64,000 nucleotides of DNA from Pseudidiomarina halophila (GCF_003987215.1 NZ_PIPW01000002.1:62001-126000); one strand, 5' to 3'. Shown: positions 46,611 to 56,253, counted from the stretch's first letter. Notes: generated from the letters alone by a model not told the origin. Numbers and translations: made by a program.

Positions 46611-47441
46611 ATGAATCACTTCACAGTATTTGGAAATCCGATAGCACACAGTTTGTCGCCCAAAATTCACCAGCTTTTCGCTGAGCAATTTGGTATGCAG
46701 CTGAGTTATACGCGTAGCTTGTCATCCGCAGCTAACTTTCCAACCGAGGTGGCCAGGTTTTTCCGCCACGGCGGTGCTGGCGCAAATGTCACCGTGCCTT
46801 TTAAGGAGCGTGCTGCATCGCTGGTGACCCATCTGACGGCTCGCGCGGAGCGCGCCGGTTCGGTGAATACGCTTATTCCACTGGGATTAGGTCAGCTTGC
46901 CGGAGATACTACGGACGGTTTCGGCCTGTGCCGTGATTTACAACGTTTAACAGGTTCTGAGCTACCGGCTCCGCAGATCGTCGTGATTGGTGGCGGCGGT
47001 GCCGCACGGAGTATCATTGAACCGTTGCAAGCCGTGGGCAGCAAGGTGGTCATCGTTAATCGTACGCGTGCCCGGGTGGAACCGCTACGTGAGCTGTTCC
47101 CTGGCTTACAGGTTATGGATCTTGCTGAACTTGCGCTGGCCCCTAAGTCGGGTATTGCCAGTAGTGGCTTCATTTTGATTAACGCCACCTCTGCCTCGCT
47201 GCAAGGCGCTGACCTTGATATCCATCCAGGCTGGATGTCTGCGGCTGAGCTGGTCTACGACATGATGTACGGTGTCCACGCGACAGCCTTTTTAAAACAG
47301 GCTGAAAGAGGTGGTGCAAAGGTTACGGCTGATGGGCTGGGAATGTTGGTTGAGCAAGCTGCGTTATCTTTTGCCTTATGGCATGACGGGTTGACCCCAA
47401 AAACAGAGCTGGTTCTTAAAGCGTTACGGGACAGCGCTTAA
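46611..47441 (+). CDS. aroE: shikimate dehydrogenase
   Basis: 276 residues. Substrate site FGNPIAHSLSPKIHQLFAEQ and GANVTVPFKE; NADP site VIGGGGAARSIIEPL with NRTRAR; C-terminal ADGLGMLVEQA. It reduces 3-dehydroshikimate in aromatic amino acid synthesis. Confidence 0.96.
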   Translation: MNHFTVFGNPIAHSLSPKIHQLFAEQFGMQLSYTRSLSSAANFPTEVARFFRHGGAGANVTVPFKERAASLVTHLTARAERAGSVNTLIPLGLGQLAGDTTDGFGLCRDLQRLTGSELPAPQIVVIGGGGAARSIIEPLQAVGSKVVIVNRTRARVEPLRELFPGLQVMDLAELALAPKSGIASSGFILINATSASLQGADLDIHPGWMSAAELVYDMMYGVHATAFLKQAERGGAKVTADGLGMLVEQAALSFALWHDGLTPKTELVLKALRDSA

Positions 47442-47455
47442 AGTAACAAAGAGGG

Positions 47456-47737
47456 TTAGTCGCGGATGGTGATCTGAGGATCCAGATTGACTTCGCCAGC
47501 TTGGTTTACCGTTGCATAGTCGCGTTGACGGCGAACAACGGCGAGTGGTCCGGCTTCGGGCAAATTACGAATAAACGCCAGCTCGAATCCAAATTTACTT
47601 AGTTGATAAACACCAAACTTCTGATCCATAGACAGTCGCTCCCACCACTGCGTCGGCTCAAACTTGCCGCGGCGGCGTTCGTGCCTTGGTGTCTTGTTCG
47701 TCTCAATGTCTGTAGGACTCATTGTTTGTGTTTCCAT
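47456..47737 (-). CDS. small conserved-looking protein, unknown function
   Basis: 93 residues, basic in the middle (RHERRRGKFEPTQWWERLSMDQKFGVYQLSKFG). It has no signal peptide or membrane segment; a Met at residue 6 is an alternative start. The Trp/Phe-rich core and the convergent placement with aroE suggest a real gene, but I do not recognise it. Confidence 0.55.
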   Translation of the reverse strand: METQTMSPTDIETNKTPRHERRRGKFEPTQWWERLSMDQKFGVYQLSKFGFELAFIRNLPEAGPLAVVRRQRDYATVNQAGEVNLDPQITIRD

Positions 47738-48278
47738 AACGATTAACCTTCCAATCGGCTGGTTTGTTTTATCGGTTATGCAAAACCTAATATGACGATC
47801 ATTATAGAAAAGTTCAACTACTATTTCTGATTACTATTTCGTCTAACGGAATCGGGTCATATACGAAAAACATTCTAAAAAATCTTACGAGTGAGCTGGT
47901 AATCCCCCCACGTTGTGATAGTCTTATTTCTCGGTTGATTTGCTGACCGAATCCAGTCTCGGCCGATTGGAGCATCACTTAATTTTTATACAGTGTTTGC
48001 TCGAATTTGGATCAGACGTACAGATCAGTTTCCACAACTGACACAAAATAGAATAATAAAGCTGTCAGGGAATGAAAGAAGTAAAAATTCCTTGTTATTC
48101 AACACATTAAACTAAATCTTGCTACGGGATTCATCGATCTCTATGTGGCAGGGTTATTTATTGTCAACAGACTTATCCACAGTATATACACATTAGCCCT
48201 AACCTTGAGCGCTAGCTTGAAACGTCCGCCTGTGGCATGCTTAGCGGCATAATTCACAACGACGGCGTGACTCTTAGT
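47738..48278. other. long AT-rich intergenic region upstream of polA
   Basis: 541 bases without a convincing ORF. It contains one perfect DnaA box at 48174-48182 and scattered GATC sites (47798, 48010, 48022). It should hold the polA promoter. The density of DnaA boxes is too low to call an origin. Confidence 0.4.
48174..48182 (+). promoter_or_regulatory. DnaA box upstream of polA
   Basis: TTATCCACA, exact consensus, about 97 bases before the polA start. Confidence 0.5.
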
Positions 48279-51059
48279 ATGGCAGCAAATAACACACCGC
48301 AAGTGCCGGAAAATCCATTCATTTTGGTTGATGGTTCCTCCTATCTGTTCAGAGCTTTTTATGCTCCGCCACACCTGACTAATTCAGCTGGAGAGCCGAC
48401 CGGCGCCATCTACGGCGTGGTGAATATGCTGCGTAGTTTAATCAAGAAATATAAGCCGTCGCACATGGCTGTGGTATTTGATGCTAAGGGCAAAACCTTT
48501 CGTAACGACATGTATGAGGCATACAAGGCGAATCGCCCGCCAATGCCTGATGATTTGCGTTCGCAAATCGCACCGTTACACGCGATCGTCAAAGCATTGG
48601 GGCTGCCATTGCTCTGTATTGATAACGTCGAAGCTGATGATGTGATTGGTACTCTAGCCCGACAGGCTGGCGACCAGGGTCGCTTTACGCTAATCAGTAC
48701 TGGCGACAAAGATATGGCACAACTGGTCAATGAACATGTGATGCTGATCAACACCATGACCGACACGCTGCTGGACGAACAAGGCGTAGTGGACAAATAC
48801 GGGGTGCAACCTCAGCAGATTATCGACTATCTCGCACTGATGGGGGATAGCTCAGACAATATTCCCGGCTTACCAAAAGTAGGTGAAAAGACTGCGCTGG
48901 CAATGTTACAGGGTATGGGATCTATCGACGCCATGTACAAAGATCCTGATGCGGTAGCAAAACTCGAATTCCGCGGCGCGAAGTCAATGCCTGATAAGCT
49001 TCGTGAGCATGAAGATATTTTGCTGCTATCACGCGAATTGGCGACCATCAGGCTCGATGTAGACCTGGATGGTATCAAGCCAGAAGGGCTGGGGATTACC
49101 GACCCTGACCGCGAGGAACTGATTCGCCTTTATAAAGAGTGTGAATTCCGTCGCTGGCTTGATGAAGTTTTGCAGGAAGGAGCGGTGACTGAGCAGGCAG
49201 CAGGTAAGCCGGCACCGGCAGATTCCACTGCTGCTGCTATTTCTCACGACAATTACCATGTCATCACCACAGATGATGAGTTACAAAAATGGCTAACGCG
49301 ACTCGAACAAGCCGATGCTTTTGCGTTTGACACCGAAACCACCAGCCTTAATTACATGGAAGCCGAGCTGGTGGGTGTGTCCGTTGCTTTAAAAGCCGGA
49401 GAAGCTGCCTATATTCCAGTGGCTCATGACTACCCTGGAGCTCCCGACCAACTGGATCGTAAACATGTGCTGGACGCGTTTAAGCCATTATTAGAAAGCG
49501 AGACTGTAGGCAAAATCGGACAAAACCTTAAATACGATAGCCATATACTGCGTCGTTATGGGATCCGCCTTGCCGGTATCAAAAACGATACCATGCTTGC
49601 GTCCTATGTCTTTAATAGCGTTGCTTCACGACATGATATGGATAGTCTGAGTTTGCAGTATCTTGGTCACCGGCCGATTTCATTTGAGGATGTTGCCGGC
49701 AAGGGCGCCAAGCAGCTGACCTTTAATCAGATCGGTCTGGAACAGGCCGCGCCTTATGCTGCAGAAGACGCTGACGTAACCTTGCGCTTACATGAAAAGC
49801 TTTGGGCGGCAGTGAACGACGTGCCATCGCTAATGAAGGTACTGCAGGATATCGAACTGCCTCTGGTGCCTATTCTGGTCGATATGGAGCAACGGGGGGT
49901 GCAAATTGACGCCCAGTTACTGGCAAAACAAAGTAACGAAATTGCGTTGGAACTGGCGAAACTTGAGGAGCAAGCCTATACCATCGCAGGTGAAGAGTTT
50001 AATTTAGGCTCACCTAAGCAGTTGCAGACCATTTTATTTGAAAAGTTACAGTTACCGATCCGGAAGAAGACCCCAAAAGGTGCACCATCAACGGCGGAAG
50101 AGGTGCTGCAGGAGCTGGCCCTGGACTATCCCTTGCCCGATGTGATCATGCGTCATCGCGGCTTGAGTAAGTTGAAGTCGACCTACACCGACAAGTTGCC
50201 GAAAATGGTAAACCCGCGCACGCAACGGATCCATACCTCTTATCACCAGGCTGTAACAGCGACCGGACGACTGTCGTCAAGCGACCCGAATTTACAGAAT
50301 ATCCCGATTCGTACAGAAGCCGGGCGACGTGTGCGCAAGGCTTTCACGGCGCCGGAGAATTACCGCATTATGGCGATCGATTACAGCCAGATTGAATTAC
50401 GCATCATGGCGCATTTGTCGCAGGATAAAAATCTGCTGGAAGCTTTCTCGAAAGGCAGAGATATTCACAAAGCCACTGCGTCTGAAGTGTTCTCACTCGC
50501 CCTTGACGAGGTTAGCAGCGAACAGCGACGCCGGGCCAAAGCGGTTAATTTCGGTCTCATCTACGGCATGTCTGCGTTCGGCCTGGCGCGACAGCTGGAT
50601 ATTCCACGCCACGAAGCGCAGAACTACATGGATAAGTACTTCGAGCGCTTCCCGGGGGTGTTGGATTACATGGAGCGTACACGTGAGCAGGCTAAGCGTG
50701 ACGGCTATGTGGAAACCCTGTTTGGCCGGCGTTTACACCTGCCGGAAATTCGGGCGCAAAACGCAATGCGCCGCAAAGGCGCCGAACGCGCGGCAATCAA
50801 TGCGCCGATGCAAGGTACAGCTGCGGATATCATTAAGTATGCGATGATTAAAGTTGCCAACTTCATGCAGCGGGAAGTGCCACAGGACCAGGCCTGGATG
50901 ATCATGCAGGTACACGATGAACTGATTTTTGAGGTGCATAAAGATCACGTTGAACGCTGGCAAAAAGAGTTGGTCAGAATCATGGAAGATGCCGTTAAAC
51001 TTGATGTGCCATTAATCGCCGAAGCAGGTGTTGGTGATAACTGGGATGAGGCGCATTAG
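48279..51059 (+). CDS. polA: DNA polymerase I
   Basis: 926 residues with three domains: 5' nuclease (LVDGSSYLFRAFYAPP, ALMGDSSDNIPGLPKVGEKTA), 3'-5' exonuclease (FAFDTETTSLNYMEAELVG, IGQNLKYDSHIL) and polymerase (DYSQIELRIMAHLS motif A, RRAKAVNFGLIYGMSAFGLA, MQVHDELIFEVH motif C). The start was put at MAANNTPQVPENP (48279), not the in-frame ATG at 48237. It fills gaps and removes RNA primers. Confidence 0.96.
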   Translation: MAANNTPQVPENPFILVDGSSYLFRAFYAPPHLTNSAGEPTGAIYGVVNMLRSLIKKYKPSHMAVVFDAKGKTFRNDMYEAYKANRPPMPDDLRSQIAPLHAIVKALGLPLLCIDNVEADDVIGTLARQAGDQGRFTLISTGDKDMAQLVNEHVMLINTMTDTLLDEQGVVDKYGVQPQQIIDYLALMGDSSDNIPGLPKVGEKTALAMLQGMGSIDAMYKDPDAVAKLEFRGAKSMPDKLREHEDILLLSRELATIRLDVDLDGIKPEGLGITDPDREELIRLYKECEFRRWLDEVLQEGAVTEQAAGKPAPADSTAAAISHDNYHVITTDDELQKWLTRLEQADAFAFDTETTSLNYMEAELVGVSVALKAGEAAYIPVAHDYPGAPDQLDRKHVLDAFKPLLESETVGKIGQNLKYDSHILRRYGIRLAGIKNDTMLASYVFNSVASRHDMDSLSLQYLGHRPISFEDVAGKGAKQLTFNQIGLEQAAPYAAEDADVTLRLHEKLWAAVNDVPSLMKVLQDIELPLVPILVDMEQRGVQIDAQLLAKQSNEIALELAKLEEQAYTIAGEEFNLGSPKQLQTILFEKLQLPIRKKTPKGAPSTAEEVLQELALDYPLPDVIMRHRGLSKLKSTYTDKLPKMVNPRTQRIHTSYHQAVTATGRLSSSDPNLQNIPIRTEAGRRVRKAFTAPENYRIMAIDYSQIELRIMAHLSQDKNLLEAFSKGRDIHKATASEVFSLALDEVSSEQRRRAKAVNFGLIYGMSAFGLARQLDIPRHEAQNYMDKYFERFPGVLDYMERTREQAKRDGYVETLFGRRLHLPEIRAQNAMRRKGAERAAINAPMQGTAADIIKYAMIKVANFMQREVPQDQAWMIMQVHDELIFEVHKDHVERWQKELVRIMEDAVKLDVPLIAEAGVGDNWDEAH

Positions 51060-51095
51060 AAAATAATTCAGGCAATCAATTTTTTTTTGAACTAT

Positions 51096-51123
51096 TTGAA
51101 AAAGGCTAAGTCAGAACTATTGA
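51096..51123 (+). promoter_or_regulatory. promoter of the candidate polA-downstream sRNA
   Basis: TTGAAA (51096-51101), 16-base spacer, TATTGA (51118-51123), giving an expected start near 51130. Confidence 0.45.
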
Positions 51124-51129
51124 AAGGCG

Positions 51130-51236
51130 CATTAAACGAGAGATTATGGCTCCGTTTGCGAAGTCCTTTCAGAGATGTTCTCTCCCTGGATTGTAAGTTT
51201 TTTGCCCGGCCTCGTTGCCGGGCTTTTTCTTTTCTA
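51130..51236 (+). ncRNA. candidate small RNA at the Spot 42 (spf) position
   Basis: A promoter-like pair is followed about 107 bases later by a strong intrinsic terminator (GCCCGGC / GCCGGGC, then TTTTTCTTTT). E. coli spf, 109 nt, sits in the same place between polA and engB. The primary sequence is not obviously Spot 42 and I see no ORF. The terminator could instead belong only to polA. Confidence 0.4.
51206..51236 (+). terminator. Rho-independent terminator after polA / candidate sRNA
   Basis: TTGCCCGGC, loop CTCGTT, GCCGGGC and a T-rich tail. It lies 150 bases past polA. Confidence 0.85.
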
Positions 51237-51254
51237 AGAGCCGGTTTTTTATCA

Positions 51255-52157
51255 CTAGCGCTGGAAATTGACGGGTTGGCGTTTGCGCCGATTAGCAATC
51301 CAGACGCCAGATAAGATTGCTGCGAGACCGATGCCCTGCTGGACGAAGAAGGGTTCGCCGTCGAGGATTCCCAGAATCAGTGCGACGATCGGTATCAGGT
51401 AGGTCACAGAGCTGGTAAAGGTGGTGTCAGTAAGTTTCACTACGGTATTGAAAATAATTAGCGCCATCGCTGTACCGACAATTCCCAATAGCAAAATTGC
51501 GGATAACGGAAACCAGAGCTCTGGCTGACTCACCTGACTGGCAAAGGGAGTTGCCAGGAGCAGATAAGCCAGGGCGGGCGGCGCGACCAGAAATAGTGAA
51601 ACACCGGTAATGGTGAGGGCGCCCAAGTCAGGGATATGATGTTTTATCAGGTTTAAATTCAGACCATAGCAAATGGTTGCCGCAATAATCAGCAACCCAT
51701 AGCGATTAAACTCAAGATTGCCTGACGCTGTTGCGGTGACCAGCAAAATCGTACCAACCAAGCCAATAACGACCCCTACCCACTGTTGCAGCCGCGAGGG
51801 CTGCCGGAATAGCAGTACCCCAATGATCAGGGTGGCAAGGGGGGTAAAGGTGTTTAACACGCCAGTGACGCCGGACGGTAACTCTGTTTGTGCGAAGGCG
51901 AACAAAAACGCCGGAATGAAACTTCCAACCAGTCCGACACAGATGAGTTTTAGCCAATGATGCGAACGTACGGTTTTGAAGCGACGCAAAATAAAGGGAA
52001 GCAGAAAAAAACCGGCGGAGGCAATGCGAATTGCAGCGAGTTGGTCTGGGCTAAAGCCGAGTAAGCCTTTTTTAATCAGTAAGAACGAGCTGCCCCAAAT
52101 CAGTGCTAATAAACCTAGCAGTAACCAAGCCTTAAGCGGTGGTGCATCATTCTCCAT
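51255..52157 (-). CDS. EamA-family (DMT superfamily) transporter
   Basis: 300 residues with ten hydrophobic helices in two EamA repeats: [22 protein letters not shown] and [17 protein letters not shown] in the first, [15 protein letters not shown] and [22 protein letters not shown] in the second. Probably exports a metabolite or amino acid; substrate unknown. Its start overlaps the end of engB by 11 bases. Confidence 0.88.
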   Translation of the reverse strand: MENDAPPLKAWLLLGLLALIWGSSFLLIKKGLLGFSPDQLAAIRIASAGFFLLPFILRRFKTVRSHHWLKLICVGLVGSFIPAFLFAFAQTELPSGVTGVLNTFTPLATLIIGVLLFRQPSRLQQWVGVVIGLVGTILLVTATASGNLEFNRYGLLIIAATICYGLNLNLIKHHIPDLGALTITGVSLFLVAPPALAYLLLATPFASQVSQPELWFPLSAILLLGIVGTAMALIIFNTVVKLTDTTFTSSVTYLIPIVALILGILDGEPFFVQQGIGLAAILSGVWIANRRKRQPVNFQR

Positions 52158-52761
52158 CGTGGCTTAACCACTCCGATAATTTTGTTTCTACTTCGGCCAA
52201 GCCAAGCTTGGTCAATGAGGAAAACATTTCAACGGTGACGTCACCGCCAAACACCAGTGCTGCTTCACGTGCTTTTAGCAAGGTTGACTTGCGCGGGCCG
52301 GGCTTAAGTTTATCTGCTTTCGTCAGCAATACTAAAACGGGAATTTCACAGTCTGTTGCCCAATGCAGCAAATCCTGATCGACCTCACGGTAAGGGTGAC
52401 GGATGTCCATTAATAAGACCAATCCGCGCAACGACTCACGTTGTTGCAGGTATTCACTTAAGGCCAGCTGCCATTTCTCTTTAACTGGCAGGGGTACTTT
52501 GGCATAACCGTAACCAGGTAAGTCAATGAGACGCTTACCGGGCAAGACTTCAAAGACGTTGATCAACTGCGTACGGCCAGGCGTTTTACTGGTGCGGGCA
52601 AGGTTACGCTGCCGCGTTAAGGTATTTAACGCGCTTGATTTGCCTGCGTTTGACCGCCCGGCGAAGGCAATTTCCACACCTGTATCGTCGGGAAGTTGGC
52701 GAATATCTGCGGCACTGGTGATGAACACCGTCGGCTGAAAGTTAAGCGTTGTTGATTCCAT
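52147..52761 (-). CDS. engB: ribosome biogenesis GTPase EngB (YihA/YsxC)
   Basis: 204 residues. GTPase motifs: G1 [19 protein letters not shown]2 TPGRTQ, G3 [10 protein letters not shown]4 LLTKADKL. It acts in large-subunit assembly. The start is [13 protein letters not shown] at 52761; the in-frame ATG at 52800 is upstream leader. Confidence 0.95.
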   Translation of the reverse strand: MESTTLNFQPTVFITSAADIRQLPDDTGVEIAFAGRSNAGKSSALNTLTRQRNLARTSKTPGRTQLINVFEVLPGKRLIDLPGYGYAKVPLPVKEKWQLALSEYLQQRESLRGLVLLMDIRHPYREVDQDLLHWATDCEIPVLVLLTKADKLKPGPRKSTLLKAREAALVFGGDVTVEMFSSLTKLGLAEVETKLSEWLSHDGE

Positions 52762-52874
52762 GATGTCTTTGATGCTTCGAAGGAAAGCGTATGCTAACAC
52801 GATTAGGCGTTTAATCCTTAGTAGTTTTGTGTAAAATAGCGTCTGTTACTACATCCAGAGCAGAGAAATCGATC

Positions 52875-53501
52875 ATGAAAAAACTCGTATTGTTCGTTGG
52901 GCTGTACCTTGGTTTAACTGGCGCAACCTTCGCAGCTACCGGCGATGCCGAAGCTGGCAAAGAAAAATCGCAAGTATGTGCCGCATGCCACGGTCCAACA
53001 GGTAGCTCGCCATCTGATATGTACCCGAAACTCAACGGTCAGCATGCTTCCTATTTAGCTAAGCAATTGCATGACTACAAGCTTGCTGCCGAAACAGGTG
53101 GCGAAGAAGGGCGGGCGAACGCCATTATGCAGGGTCAGGTTGCTTCACTGAGTGATCAGGATATCGCTGATTTAGCGGCGTATTTCGCCAGCCAGGATCC
53201 GATGCAAGATGTTGCGCCAGAAGATGTGGTTGAGCCGGGCCAGGAATTTTATCTGGGCGGCGATGAAGAACGCGGGATTACAGCCTGCGTTGCTTGTCAT
53301 GGTCCTCGTGGTGACGGTATGGCCTTGGCGGTGTTCCCGGATATTTCCGGACAACACCCTGCTTATCTGAAAACCCAGCTGGAAATGTTCCGCAGCGGCG
53401 AGCGCGCGAATGATATGAATGGCATGATGCGCGATATTGCGGCGAAATTGACCGACGAAGATATCGAGCTGTTGTCACAATATATGTCTGGCTTGTACTA
53501 A
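52875..53501 (+). CDS. dihaem cytochrome c4
   Basis: 208 residues with signal peptide (VLFVGLYLGLTGATFA) and two cytochrome c domains, each with a CxxCH haem site: VCAACHGPTG and ACVACHGPRGDG, plus later Met ligand regions (MYPKLNGQH..., FPDISGQHP...). A periplasmic electron carrier, probably feeding a terminal oxidase. The ATG at 52875 is the signal-peptide start. Divergent from engB, as in many gammaproteobacteria. Confidence 0.93.
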   Translation: MKKLVLFVGLYLGLTGATFAATGDAEAGKEKSQVCAACHGPTGSSPSDMYPKLNGQHASYLAKQLHDYKLAAETGGEEGRANAIMQGQVASLSDQDIADLAAYFASQDPMQDVAPEDVVEPGQEFYLGGDEERGITACVACHGPRGDGMALAVFPDISGQHPAYLKTQLEMFRSGERANDMNGMMRDIAAKLTDEDIELLSQYMSGLY

Positions 53502-53522
53502 AAGATGAAAATCTAACGACTA

Positions 53523-53550
53523 AAAAAGCAGCGCTTGACGCTGCTTTTTT
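53523..53550 (+). terminator. Rho-independent terminator after cytochrome c4
   Basis: AAAAAAGCAGCG, loop CTTGA, CGCTGCTTTTTT; 22 bases after the stop. Confidence 0.88.
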
Positions 53551-53599
53551 AGTTTTTATGTTACAAGAAACGGGAAGAAAGCCTATATAAACCAACCTA

Positions 53600-53970
53600 T
53601 AAACCTATAGGTAATAAAAAACGGGTTTTTTAGATCATAAAAATCATTGATTAAAAATCTCGATTCAGTAGTCTGAATGCCATTCCGAATAAGCGGAACC
53701 CGCTGCGAGAGCGGAGCCGGACGACTAGCCCGGCACTATACAAATTTAATCCAGGGAATAAGAACAGGCCAGGAGGCCTTTTTAACCAAGCGAATAAAAA
53801 CAAAAGCAATGCTCGGTTAATGCGCAAAGAAATAACAATAATAATAAAAACAGTCACGGAAGTTATAATTAATAACAGGGATGATTTGACAACCGTTCTC
53901 ATAAATCGCACGTGCGCTGTGTGACAAAGAGAGAATATCCTAGGCGATGCTTCGGCATCGCCTTTTTATT
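53600..53970 (+). ncRNA. candidate sRNA locus at the csrC position
   Basis: About 480 bases separate the cytochrome c4 terminator from yihI, and they end in a second strong rightward terminator. So something else is transcribed here, yet the plus strand has no ORF. E. coli csrC lies between engB (yihA) and yihI. The stretch has seven GGA trinucleotides between 53694 and 53882, one in a hairpin loop (AGGCC-AGGA-GGCCT at 53765-53778), as in CsrA-sponging RNAs. The GGA density is lower than in E. coli CsrB/CsrC. Promoter not determined. A leftward 86-codon frame (53651-53911) looks spurious. Confidence 0.4.
53941..53970 (+). terminator. Rho-independent terminator upstream of yihI
   Basis: TAGGCGATGC, loop TTCG, GCATCGCCTTTTTATT. 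It cannot belong to the cytochrome gene alone, which has its own terminator 400 bases earlier. Confidence 0.85.
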
Positions 53971-54028
53971 TCCCGCCATACTCAGGTAAACTACGCGTTA
54001 TCTTTCTTATTGGAAATTGAGTTCATTC

Positions 54029-54502
54029 ATGACGCGTAAAAAGAAGACCCGCAAAACTGGACCGCTGGCGCTATCGAACAAGCCGAAGGCGGACCTGAAA
54101 CGCATTGCGACAGATCCGGGCAAGCATAAAGGCAAAGGACACAAGCCAGGCTCACGCTTCAACGTAGCGACCGCGAAGCACAAAGCAGGTTCTGCGCCAA
54201 TTGACCAAAGCGATCCGCGTTTTGGCAGCAAGAAACCTGTACAACTGGTGAACCCAAATGCCGGGCAACCCGTAACCACCTCAGCAAGCTTTGATTATGC
54301 AGCAGCGCAAGCCGAATTGCAGGCGTTGGAAAATGATTCCAAGCTGCAGGCATTACTTGAGCGGATCGAAGAGGGTGATGACCTGACCGCCGAGGAAGAG
54401 GCATATGTTGACACACGTACTGAGCGCTTTGAGCAGCTCGCAGAGCAGTTAGGCATCGCGCTGGATGACGACGATGACAACTGGGAGGACGACGATGAGT
54501 GA
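54029..54502 (+). CDS. yihI: Der GTPase-activating protein YihI
   Basis: 157 residues. Very basic N-terminus (MTRKKKTRKTGPLALSNKPK) and acidic C-terminal tail (DDDDDNWEDDDE), as in YihI, which stimulates Der (EngA) GTPase in ribosome assembly. The start is the ATG at 54029, not 54017. The next gene overlaps its stop by 8 bases. Confidence 0.9.
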   Translation: MTRKKKTRKTGPLALSNKPKADLKRIATDPGKHKGKGHKPGSRFNVATAKHKAGSAPIDQSDPRFGSKKPVQLVNPNAGQPVTTSASFDYAAAQAELQALENDSKLQALLERIEEGDDLTAEEEAYVDTRTERFEQLAEQLGIALDDDDDNWEDDDE

Positions 54503-54953
54503 TCTATCTTGGTGGGCTTGGCTGGTGATTGCCGCGGCAGTCCTGATTGTTGCGGTATTAGCGTTTATCGCTGGACGGCTACTGAGTCGCTTGCGGGCGC
54601 AAAATGAGCAGCGTGACAAGGCTATTGAAAAGCGTAACGAACGTCTGCACGAGAGCATTGTCACTATTGCCAAGTCGATGGACCAGGGTCAGTGCCCATT
54701 GTCAGAAGGCGCATTGCGCTTAGTCGTGCTGTTAGACCTTAGAGTTGAACCGGGTAAGCCCGATTACGCACAGCGCTATACCGGGCTGCATACCATGTAC
54801 GAGCGCATAAAGCATATGCCAACACATGAAGCGCGGAAGAAGTATCCTAAGGCTGAAATTCGCAAATTAGATGATGAGCGTGAAGGCTATGAAAAAGAGC
54901 TGGCGGACGTCATCTTGGCTGACGTCCGCCAGTTATTAAAGGACTTTAGTTAG
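54495..54953 (+). CDS. DUF2489 family membrane-anchored protein
   Basis: 152 residues; one N-terminal membrane helix (WWAWLVIAAAVLIVAVLAFIAG) followed by a cytoplasmic helical domain (ESIVTIAKSMDQGQCPLSEGALRLVVLLDL...). This matches DUF2489, found next to yihI in Alteromonadales and Vibrio. Function unknown. The start at 54495 overlaps yihI; its 3' end overlaps the convergent amidohydrolase by 8 bases. Confidence 0.85.
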   Translation: MSDLSWWAWLVIAAAVLIVAVLAFIAGRLLSRLRAQNEQRDKAIEKRNERLHESIVTIAKSMDQGQCPLSEGALRLVVLLDLRVEPGKPDYAQRYTGLHTMYERIKHMPTHEARKKYPKAEIRKLDDEREGYEKELADVILADVRQLLKDFS

Positions 54954-56253
54954 CGCTGTTTTTAACCACTTCGCCATCTTTGATGACGAGGTTGATGTCA
55001 GCAAGAACATCAATGTTCGCTAATGGGTCGCCGGCGACAGCGATAATATCAGCACGCTTGCCAACGGTGAGTGTGCCGAAGTCATCAATTACACCGAGTA
55101 AGGTGGCAGCTTCGTGGGTTGCAGCTTTGATGGCTTCCAACGGTGGCATACCCGCTTCAACCATGTAACCAAACTCACGGTAATTCTCACCATGGTCGAA
55201 GACGCCCGCATCGGTTCCGAATGCGATTTTCACGCCCTGCTTATAAGCTTCTGCAAAGGTGCTCTGAATTTTCGGACCAATAGCTTTGGCTTTCGGTTGT
55301 ACCAGAGCTGGGAAGAAGCCAGGAATTTCAGCCCGTTCAGCCACTGATTTCCCAGCGGTGATGGTCGGTACATAGTAAACGCCTTTGGCTTTCATTGCGT
55401 CCATGACTTCCTGATCCATGTAGGTACCGTGCTCAATGGAGTCGACCCCAGCGGCAATGGCACGCAACATACCTTCTTTGCCGTGTGCGTGAACGGTAAC
55501 TTTCATTTCATAATCGCGGGCAGTTTTTACTATGCCTTCAATTTCGTCCATCATAAACTGCGGGTTCTGACCGCTTTTCGCGACGCTGAGAACGCCACCG
55601 GTGACCGTTAGCTTGATGAGGTCAGAACCATCCTGGTAACGCGCCCGAACCGCCTCACGGGCTTCGTAGGGGCCATTTATGACGCCATCTGCTGGTGTTG
55701 GGCTGGGATAGAGATCTTCTTTCGCACCATTGGTTGGGTCTGCATGTCCGCCGGTGGTCGCAATCGACTTGCCTGCGGTGAAGATCCGTGGGCCAGCTAC
55801 TTTTCCGGCGGCAATAGCATCGCGCAAGGCAATGCTCGCATTGTACGAATCCCCAAGGTCACGCACCGTGGTGAAACCAGCCATCAATGTTTTATGAGCG
55901 AAGTTGACGGCATCCAGAGTTACATCAGGTCCACTTTTGGTGAATTTGTGCATGTAACTGCCTGGTGCCAGCTGCGAGGTTAAATGCGTGTGCATGTCAA
56001 TAAAGCCCGGCATGACCGTACCGTTGCGGCGATCAATTACGGTATCGTCAGCATCGGCGTTCTGGAAGCCATCGACAATACCGGTAATGCGGCCATTGTC
56101 GACGATTATAGTTTTATTGGATTGCGCATCTGCGCCCGTTCCGTCGATAAGTTGACCTGCATAAATCAGGGTTTCTGCCTGTGCTACACTCATCGCGAGT
56201 AACACACTGGTGGTTACTGCCGCCAATGTCATTGGTTTTTTTATTCGAGCCAT
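54946..56253 (-). CDS. secreted metal-dependent amidohydrolase
   Basis: 435 residues with a signal peptide (PMTLAAVTTSVLLAMSVAQA). Amidohydrolase motifs: PGFIDMHTHLTSQL (first two His ligands), VTVHAHGKEG and IEHGTYMD (further His), and FGTDAGVF (catalytic Asp). It resembles the imidazolonepropionase-like/Xaa-Pro dipeptidase group; the likely substrates are peptides or amides in the periplasm. The start at 56253 has AGAGGAT upstream; the in-frame ATG at 56289 is less likely. Confidence 0.9.
   Translation of the reverse strand: MARIKKPMTLAAVTTSVLLAMSVAQAETLIYAGQLIDGTGADAQSNKTIIVDNGRITGIVDGFQNADADDTVIDRRNGTVMPGFIDMHTHLTSQLAPGSYMHKFTKSGPDVTLDAVNFAHKTLMAGFTTVRDLGDSYNASIALRDAIAAGKVAGPRIFTAGKSIATTGGHADPTNGAKEDLYPSPTPADGVINGPYEAREAVRARYQDGSDLIKLTVTGGVLSVAKSGQNPQFMMDEIEGIVKTARDYEMKVTVHAHGKEGMLRAIAAGVDSIEHGTYMDQEVMDAMKAKGVYYVPTITAGKSVAERAEIPGFFPALVQPKAKAIGPKIQSTFAEAYKQGVKIAFGTDAGVFDHGENYREFGYMVEAGMPPLEAIKAATHEAATLLGVIDDFGTLTVGKRADIIAVAGDPLANIDVLADINLVIKDGEVVKNSAN

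Noticed and set aside
53651-53911. 86-codon leftward ORF with a hydrophobic start
   Set aside because: It lacks a ribosome-binding site, its second half is a translation of hairpin-forming non-coding DNA, and it runs against the terminator that defines the likely RNA gene on the other strand.
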